The notes beneath the pieces are model-generated. The model did no database searches and had not been told where the DNA came from. It saw only the letters and a program-made list of their open reading frames with translations. This document shows, piece by piece, positions 19,928 to 26,000 of a DNA stretch of 26,000 nt. The position numbers and the translations under genes are program-made. The stretch spans positions 1 through 26,000 of the forward strand of contig BDDC01001455.1 of assembly GCA_001662425.1 (NCBI GenBank). Direction: 5' to 3'. This DNA is from Chlamydomonas sphaeroides. Lineage: Eukaryota > Chlorophyta > Chlorophyceae > Chlamydomonadales > Chlamydomonadaceae. The stretch's first letter is position 1. Each line of letters opens with the position of its first letter.

Positions 19928-21035
19928 CACTTGTCTTGCAGGTTGACCCAGACGACGTAAGCCTTTTCAGTTGCCAAAAGCGTTATCTTAGCCAATACGT
20001 ATAGCTTGCGCTTGCCGGACGACTATCGGGCTCAGTTGCAAGCTCCCGCAATTGTTTGCGACAACAAGACGGCTGGTAAGTACTTATGACCAGCAGTAAC
20101 AGTGAGTACGCTGTGACACATGGAACTGCTTCCTGAGTACGTAAGGCAAGTTCCAACCTAAGCTGAGGTGGCAAAGGCACCGGAGTTCGCCAAGGTGTGG
20201 CTAGCCTCGCTAGCGTATTTGGATGCCTATAACCGCTGTGTTACATTTACTATGAGCTGCCGTTAGCTACTGATAACACCGGTGTCATACAGGTCCCGCG
20301 GGTCAGGTGCCAGCAGAGGTCACGGCGCCACCAGCAAGTTACACGAATGTGCGCGTCTCGTCGGTCAACCTTTATATGTTGAATGCCACCGCGGTGATCC
20401 CACCTGCCCGTATCTGCCCTGAACAGCCGTTACCAGCTGGACCGTCGTTGATTCCCCTTTGTTCCCCGTCACCTCAAGATGTAAGCCGTATTAGCACACA
20501 GCACAGACGATACCGCTACTTCACTCAGAGATCTGCTGCAGCTGCAGAACGGTGTGTGAGGGGAGATCCCACCGATAGCTAAGCCAATAGCAACGTCCGT
20601 CAAATAACTAGGGATGTGAGGTAAGTAACTAGGAAGAGTTATGCGGCTTGACCTGTTTAGAGGGCGCCCTAAGACCGCTGCCAGATGGCACACGGCACGT
20701 AGTCTACTAGGCTAGTTTGAGGCCATATGGGCGCCCCGGCTAACGGATGGCCCTCGGCTGCATCCATCCGTCACTGCACTCCTGCGGTCACATGTACCGT
20801 ATGCACCCATATGCCCCAAAGGCCTACCACCCGCCACAAACAGCCCCCGCGCGTTCCTTGCAGCGCCTGGCCCCCTTGCACCCCCCTCCTGAAGCCAGAC
20901 AACCAATCAACACCTACCAGCAAGCTGTAGGCAGGCAGCGCCTCAGGGCGCCTATCCGCTGATACAGCGGCAGTGCAGCCGCCTTGGGCCGGACTCGCAG
21001 CCCAGCCAAATCGCCCGACAGCGTCTCGCCTCCCA
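19928..21035. other. Intergenic: alpha-amylase promoter side and glycoprotein 3' flank
   Basis: From about 19950 to 20700 the sequence has markedly lower GC than the genes and contains no ORF with recognisable content. The left part should be the promoter and 5' UTR of the minus-strand alpha-amylase gene. The right part, 20700-21035, should be the 3' UTR of the minus-strand glycoprotein gene. The candidate poly(A) motif TGTAA, used by many green algae, occurs on the minus strand at 20241-20245, but that is far from the stop and not convincing. Confidence 0.5.
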
Positions 21036-23729
21036 TCATGACCGCGGCCCATCCCTCAACCTGCGCCTCGACAACCCGGGCGGCGGCCGCTTGCGTGCCT
21101 TGGGCGGCGGCGGCGGCGGCAGGCGGGCCAAAGGCGCTGGCAGCGGCCTCCGCCTGCCTGGGGGCGCGGAGGTGGTGGCGCCAAGGGGTACCGGCGGCGG
21201 CGGGGAGGGCGGCGGCGATGGGTCCTTGCGCGGCCGCTTGGGGGGCGGCGGCGACGGAACACTGGGCGGCCGTGGTGACGGTGGCGATGCAGCGGGTGGC
21301 ATTGGCGATGGCGATGGAGGCACGGGGGGCTTTGGCGACGGCGGCGATGGCAGGGGCGGCTTGGGCGAAGGCGGTGCCGGCAGCGGCGGCTTGGGTGATG
21401 GAGACGACGGAAAGGGCGGCTGTGGTGATGGCGGCAGAGGGGACAGTGGCTGCGGCGAGGGCGGAGCAGGCGGACGCGGGCTGGGCGGCGACGAGGGGCT
21501 GGGTGGGGGCGGCGGCACCGGCGGCTGGGGCGACGGGGGCTCCGGCGACGGCGGCTGGGGTGATGGCGGCGGTGGCGGTGGCGAAGGCGGCGGCTGCGGC
21601 GGGCTGGGCGGGTCGCTGCAGCACAGGTCGGCGCTGTGCTTCCAGGCCAGCCCCGGAGGCAGCACCGCGCGCGGGCTGCTGCCGGCACCGCACGCCACCC
21701 GCGTCACCCCGGCCAGGCTGACCAGGGTGATGGCGGCACCGCAGGGCAGCCCCGCGGGCACCACCAGCAGGCCGGGCGCCAGGGCCAGCGCCGAGCCCAG
21801 CGCCGCGCCCACGGGCAGCGAGTACGCGGCCACCTGCGGCCAGGGCGGGCCGGGCGAGGGCGGCGCGGGGGCGAGGGGGCAGCTCAGGCGTGCCATGAGG
21901 ATGCCAGGTTCCCAACCCAACACACCCGGGCCCCCATGGCCCGCCGCCACGGCACTCCTCCGTCGTCTCCCCCCTTCCCTCCCCTCCCTCCCCTCCCCCG
22001 CCGCCCCACCTCCAGATGGTAGCTGCGGCCGTCCGCGCTGAGACCGCACACAGCGCCCTCCACCGCCAGCCGCTCCCCGGAGCCCGTCGCAAAGGCCGCG
22101 AGCCCCGCCAGCGCCGCCGCCAGCCGGCCGCAGTCGGTGGCCTCGGGGCCCGCCCCGGGCGGCAGCGCCAGCGTGAGGCGCAGCAGGTCGGGCGTGGGCG
22201 CGGGCGGCGGGGAGGGCGGCCTGGGCGGGCGGGTGGGGGGCGAGGGCGGCGGGGAGGGCGGCGGAGGGGACGGCGACGGAGATGGAGGCAGCGGTGGGTG
22301 AGGTGAGGGCGGGGGAGGCGGGGGAGGCGGCGATGGTGGGTGCGGGGAGGGAGGCTGGGGCGAGGGCGGTGTGGGCGGCCGTGGGCTGGGCGGCAGGGGT
22401 GAGGGTGGGGGTGGTGGCGAGGGACTAGGCGGCTGGGGAGAAGGTGGCGGCGGCGGCGACGGCGGCTTTGGCGAGGGCGGAGGTGAGGGCGGCGGCAATG
22501 GTGGCGAAGGCAACGGAGGTGGCGGCGACGGTGGCCGTGGGCTGGGAGGCGCCGGGCTCGGCGGAGGCGGCGGCGAGGGCGGCGGCGGCGCTGGCGGGCC
22601 GGGGCTCGGCGGCCGGGGGCTGGGCGGCGGCAGCCGCGGTGGCGGCACCGCCGGCGGGCTGGGCGGCAGCGGGCAGGCGCCCTGCGGCTGCAGCAGCGCC
22701 GGGGAGCAGGTGAGGCCGGGCGCGTAGCCCACGGGGGAGGCGGGCGCGAACACGCCGCCGCCTGCGTGCGCCGCGCACACGCGCAGGTCGGCGGCCAGGC
22801 CGGGGCTGGCGCCGGGCGCAGAGGTGGCCACCACGGCGGCGGCCCAGCCGCAGGCCGGCATGAGGAAGGTGGATGCGCGGCGCCAGGCGGGGGCGGCGCC
22901 CAGCCGGGCCACCAGGTCGGCTGCGGCGTCGTACTGGCTGTACCACAGCTGGCGGGCGGATGAGGGGAGGGGGTTTTAGGTACTGGTCTTAGGAAAGGGG
23001 GCCAGCGGGAAAGGTGCATGGGCACATACCGGTACACGGTATCGCTCGCGTCGTTGAGCAGTAGATTGTGTAGATGCTCTTTTGACGTGTGCCGCCCCCC
23101 ACCCCTGGCCTTCCCGGTCTGCGCGCTAGCCCAGCCGCCGCACCGCCACACACACACACACACACACACACCTGCGCCGTCAGCTGCGCGCCGTCAGCTA
23201 TGGCGTCACACAGCATCCGTGTGGGCCGGTACGGCAGCTGCAGCAGCATGTCGTACAGCAGGATGGGGCAGTGCGTGGCGGCACTGAAGACCCCCGGCTG
23301 CGAGTATATCTGCGGAAAGGGAAGGGCGCGCGTGGATGCGTTAGCGGAGAAGGTGCCCGGACTCGGGCTTGGCTTGTTGTCGCACGGGGTGCTGGGCCAC
23401 GGTGGTACGGTTGGGGTCGGGGCCTCACAGGGCAGCCCGGGGCTGGAGTGGGGGCCGCTAGCCTGCCGCGGAGGCTGCAGCCGGGCCCAACCCCCACCCA
23501 CCTCCACGACAGCGTTGTAAGGGTACTGCTGGCCAGCCGCAGGCGCCACCAGCGCCGCAGCCGCTGCAAGGACTAGGAGCCGGAGCAGCGGCGTGCTGCG
23601 GCGGGGGCCTCGGGGGCCGGCCTGCGCTGTCGCGCAGCTGCTGGCGTGTGGTCCGCACTCTCTCCCGGCAAGGGCGGCGGGGCAACGGGCGTGTTGCCGG
23701 CAGGTCCCTGCTGTCGAGGCTCGCGACAT
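21036..23729 (-). CDS. Hydroxyproline-rich cell-wall glycoprotein with two PPSP rods
   Basis: Exons: 23502-23729, 23172-23309, 22010-22948 and 21036-21833. All lengths are multiples of three, giving 700 residues. Residues 48-65 (PLLRLLVLAAAAALVAPAAG region) form a hydrophobic signal peptide or anchor after a long basic N-region; upstream in-frame ATGs exist to about 23820, so the true start may differ. Residues 67-214 are a Cys-containing globular domain (IYSQPGVFSAATHCPILLYD, MLCDAIADGAQL, LMPACGWAAAVVAT). Residues about 215-373 are a PPSPxPPSPPP rod. Residues 374-509 are a second globular region with six Cys, ending in DLCCSDPPSPP. Residues about 510-700 are a second rod, ending in a Lys/Arg-rich tail. 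This is the general plan of chlorophyte wall glycoproteins (pherophorin/VSP-like), with prolines expected to be hydroxylated and glycosylated. I do not see the canonical pherophorin domain, so the exact family is open. Confidence 0.82.
21039..21611 (-). repeat. Proline-rich rod 2 coding repeat
   Basis: The second run of PPSP, SPKPP and SPQPP motifs is encoded on the minus strand in the last exon of the glycoprotein gene. Unlike rod 1 it contains regularly spaced lysines (SPKPP) and ends with a basic Pro/Arg/Lys tail before the stop at 21036. Confidence 0.88.
22196..22672 (-). repeat. Proline-rich rod 1 coding repeat
   Basis: GGCGG(N)GGCGA/TGGGG-type imperfect repeats on the plus strand encode PPSP, PPPSP and SPRPP motifs on the minus strand. 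The antisense frames appear as long Gly-rich ORFs, which are shadows. This rod is the first of two in the glycoprotein gene and lies in its third exon. Confidence 0.9.
23147..23171. repeat. (CA)12 microsatellite at an exon-intron border
   Basis: On the minus strand this is a GT run that starts exactly at the 3' end of the second glycoprotein exon (23172), so the splice donor lies inside the microsatellite. Each GT is a potential donor two bases from the next. Confidence 0.93.
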
Positions 23730-24406
23730 GTCCGCGTTTTTCCTGACATTGCTTCCACAGCTGCTGGAGGTCCTCACGTCCTCGCTCGAGTGGTCCACTG
23801 TGCGGATGGCGCCCATGCCCGCTGCGGGGCGCTCATGGCAGGCGCACGCAACATGTCCCATGGACGCCGCCTGTGCCCAGCTGCTGCCCTCGGCAGCTCC
23901 TCAGATAACCAGATGTATGACAGCTGATAGGGCTCCAATTTGCCTTCTGGGTAGTGCGGGCGACGTCCGGGAAACGATAGCGTGCCCAACCACGCCGCGA
24001 CAGCGCAGCGACCTAGGCGACGTGCAACATTGTGAAGTTGTCAACACATAATGGGGCAGGGGCCGCTCGCGAGCAGAGAGGCCGGCTTCTGCTGAGCTAC
24101 AGGCAATTGGGCGCTACGGGTTCGTGAAAGAGGGTGTGCGTTGTAAGCCCTAGGTAAGCTGCGCAAACGTTATGTTACAGTGTACACTATGCTAGAAGGA
24201 GCGTGGACGTGCGCGCGGAGGCGCGCAGCGCGGCGGTAACTTCGGGCCGTACACCCGAGGGGCAGAAGTGCTCCTGCCCCGTTCCGAGCATGCCAGGCGT
24301 GTCAGTACTTGAGCGAGTGCTGCTGACGAAACGCAAAGAGGCTTGCAAAGCCAGGAAAAAGCATACTCCGCAAGCAGGGTTCTTTTACTTCTCAGCCTAG
24401 GCTCCG
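23730..24406. promoter_or_regulatory. Divergent intergenic/promoter region
   Basis: About 680 bp separate the minus-strand glycoprotein start (23729) from the plus-strand helical-repeat protein start (24407). GC falls between about 23900 and 24400. ORFs here are short and on conflicting strands. It presumably carries both promoters and 5' UTRs, but I could not define a core element. If the glycoprotein begins at an upstream in-frame ATG, the region shrinks by about 100 bp. Confidence 0.5.
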
Positions 24407-25864
24407 ATGCTCGCCAAAGCTGGCTGCCACCAGTGCTGTAAGGCAACATGGCGTGACAAGACCAGCTCCACCGGGTGCCGGTCCCGGCCAAGCGTAGCAT
24501 GCGCTTCGCTTGGAACTGCACAGCCCGAGCCAGGCGTTCCAGCGCCACCTGAAAACCAACCAGGTCCCAGCGGGCGCAGACAGCAGGGTAACGCCCCGCC
24601 GTGGGCGCTCATGGGCCGGATGGTATCCAGCAGCAGCATAGCCCTCAACACAGAGCAGAAGCAGGTGCGGTGCCCTCTTGAGTAGGAGCTGCCATGGCCA
24701 GCGTCATAGTGTGATAAGAAGGGAGATGGGGACCAAGCGCGGCGCCTGCCGGCGCTAGGGAAGGCTGGTGGCAAGGTGTTTCGCGGGGGACGCGCGGCAC
24801 GGTGCCTGCCGATGGCACCTCCCGTCCCCTCCCTCCACCTACCTGCTTGCCCCCGAGCCCCCCCCCAGATGCTTGTTACCTCGGCCGCCGCCCGCATGAG
24901 CGGCCAGGACACGGAGGCCTTTGAGCTGCAGCTGCAGGTGGGCACCTGGGGGGGCACCTGGGGGGGCGCCTGGCTGCAGGCAGTGGGCCAGCGGCGCCGG
25001 GCCCCTGGCGCCCAGCCCTCGTTCACCCAACCACACCCTCGTCCGGGCCGCTCCACCTTTCTCCCCTCTCCCTTTCCCATCCCCAAACCCCCTCCCCCCT
25101 TACCCCTGCCCCCCAGGAGCTGCTGCTGCTGCTGCCCGACTTGCGCAGTCGGCTGCTGTCGCTGCAGCCCGCCATTCTGGTGGAGCTGGCCGGGGACACA
25201 CGGGGCGTGGCGCGGAAGCTGGTGGGGGCAAGGAGGAGGCATGGACCGGGGGGTTGCGCCAGTCGGGGAGTTCAGCACGGAGGGGCCCTGAGGGAGGCGG
25301 CCAGTGCCCCCCGCGCCCCCACCCGCCATCCCTACCGCCCTGACGCTCCCACCCCACCCCCCACACCCGCCTTTGACCTCCCAACCCCCCCCCGCCCCAC
25401 CCCATCCCAGGTGGAGCTCCGCGAGCTGTTCCCGGGGGCCGACCTATCGCTGCTGCTGGGGCGGCGGCCCTCGCTGCTCACCGCCGCCGAGTGGGCGGGG
25501 GTGGCGCCCGCCGCAGCCAAGCTGAGGGCGCTGTTCCCGGGGGACGAGGCGGGCGTGTGCCAGATGGTGAGAGGCGGGGGGCCCGGGCGGCGGGTGGCCG
25601 GAGCAGCCCAGTACGGGAGGCCAGAGCGTGTGTCGCAGCAGGCTGCTGCGGGGGGGGCTTCCACACAGCCCCATCCGGCGGGCGCTGTCACCCCGCCGCC
25701 AGCCCCTCGCCCCGCAGCTCGTGATGCGCTGCGCTGCCCCCCTCCCCCCATGCCGCCTCCCCTGCACACACACACCCTTCCCTGCGCCCTACACCCGCGC
25801 AGGTGACCTCGCAGCCGCTGCTGCTGGTGGAGGAGGTGGGGGAGCTGGTGGCGGAGCTGGAGAG
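24407..25864 (+). CDS. Organelle-type helical-repeat (mTERF-like) protein, 5' part
   Basis: Exons: 24407-24664, 24869-24937, 25117-25221, 25411-25566 and 25803-25864. All junctions keep phase, 216 residues are visible, and a donor after 25864 leads off the window. Residues 1-86 are rich in Ser, Arg, Ala and Cys with few acidic residues (MLAKAGCHQCCKATWRDK), plausible as a transit peptide. From about residue 110 there are repeated leucine-rich helical units of roughly 35 residues: LLLLLPDLRSRLLSLQPAIL, LRELFPGADLSLLLGRRPSLL, LRALFPGDEAGVCQMVTSQP and LLLVEEVGELVAELER. The xxRRPSLL and xxQPLLL signatures recall mTERF-type repeats that bind organelle nucleic acids, but the family is inferred from pattern only. 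The ATG at 24869 follows a C-rich AG and could be an alternative start; the 24407 exon joins it in phase 0. Confidence 0.72.
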
Positions 25865-25910
25865 GTGGGCGCAGGGGGCGGATGGGAGGGCAGGAGAGGG
25901 GAGGGCAGGG

Positions 25911-26000
25911 CAGGGTATTGTGGCTATCATCAGGGTATTGTGGCTACCATCCGGGTATTGTGGCTACCATCCGGGTATTGTGGCTACCATCCGGGTATTG
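25911..26000. repeat. 20-bp tandem repeat, 4.5 copies, continuing off the window
   Basis: The unit GGGTATTGTGGCTACCATCC is repeated with one or two early variants and reaches the last base, so the array continues right. It lies in the intron after the exon ending at 25864 of the mTERF-like gene. It is an intronic minisatellite without unique spacers. Confidence 0.95.

Noticed and set aside
21091..22727. Long plus-strand Gly-rich ORFs (GGGGDGG-type proteins)
   Set aside because: They are exact antisense shadows of the two proline-rich rods; the minus strand has a signal-like N-terminus, Cys domains and phase-consistent introns, the plus strand has none.
24192..25329. Minus-strand ORFs of 118 and 310 residues
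   Set aside because: They overlap the phase-consistent plus-strand exons of the helical-repeat gene and have no recognisable content.
25911..26000. Possible CRISPR array or phage-like repeats (also considered for 1-87 and 5764-5962)
   Set aside because: Units are directly adjacent with no unique spacers, and the context is an intron-rich eukaryotic genome.

Overview
The window is a piece of a draft nuclear genome from a green alga (Chlorophyta, chlamydomonad, sphaeropleal or trebouxiophyte type; the species cannot be named from this alone). The reasons are a very GC-rich, intron-dense organisation with short GT-AG introns preceded by C/T-rich tracts, a plant-type alpha-amylase, a proline-rich (PPSPxP) wall-type glycoprotein, and many GC-rich micro- and minisatellites. 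A run of 468 Ns (14154-14621) marks a scaffold gap. The window has no bacterial operon structure, no CRISPR array, and no rRNA or tRNA gene that I can support.

Layout. (1) About 235-4416, minus strand: a nuclear/chromatin protein whose N-terminus resembles the TFIIIC-type WD40 propeller of plant transducin-like proteins. A low-complexity linker with two ubiquitin-tail-like LRLRGG motifs, Agenet/Tudor-like modules and a histone-H1-like Lys/Ala tail follow; it probably continues off the left edge. (2) 4417-8204: poorly resolved, with one small minus-strand ORF, one orphan plus-strand exon candidate next to an 11-bp minisatellite, and perfect hairpins. (3) 8205-about 13340, minus: a large F-box/leucine-rich-repeat protein. 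(4) 13341-15912: gene-poor, lower GC, containing the N gap. (5) 15913-19927, minus: a complete 14-exon alpha-amylase gene, about 505 residues, with all catalytic residues present. (6) 19928-21035: AT-richer intergenic sequence. (7) 21036-23729, minus: a secreted or wall-anchored hydroxyproline-rich glycoprotein with two proline-rich rods. (8) 24407 to beyond the right edge, plus: the 5' part of a plastid- or mitochondrion-type helical-repeat (mTERF-like) protein, divergent from the glycoprotein.

Exon models were built by hand. I required GT-AG borders, preserved reading phase across each junction and continuity of recognisable family sequence. For genes 3, 5, 7 and 8 every proposed junction keeps phase (gene 3 excepting its first exon). 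In gene 1 one junction has competing acceptors. The genes look like independent single-gene nuclear units; I see no pathway or physical system linking them. The most unusual items are the domain architecture of gene 1, the 11-bp minisatellite that also supplies a splice acceptor, and a (GT)n microsatellite serving as a splice donor in the glycoprotein gene.
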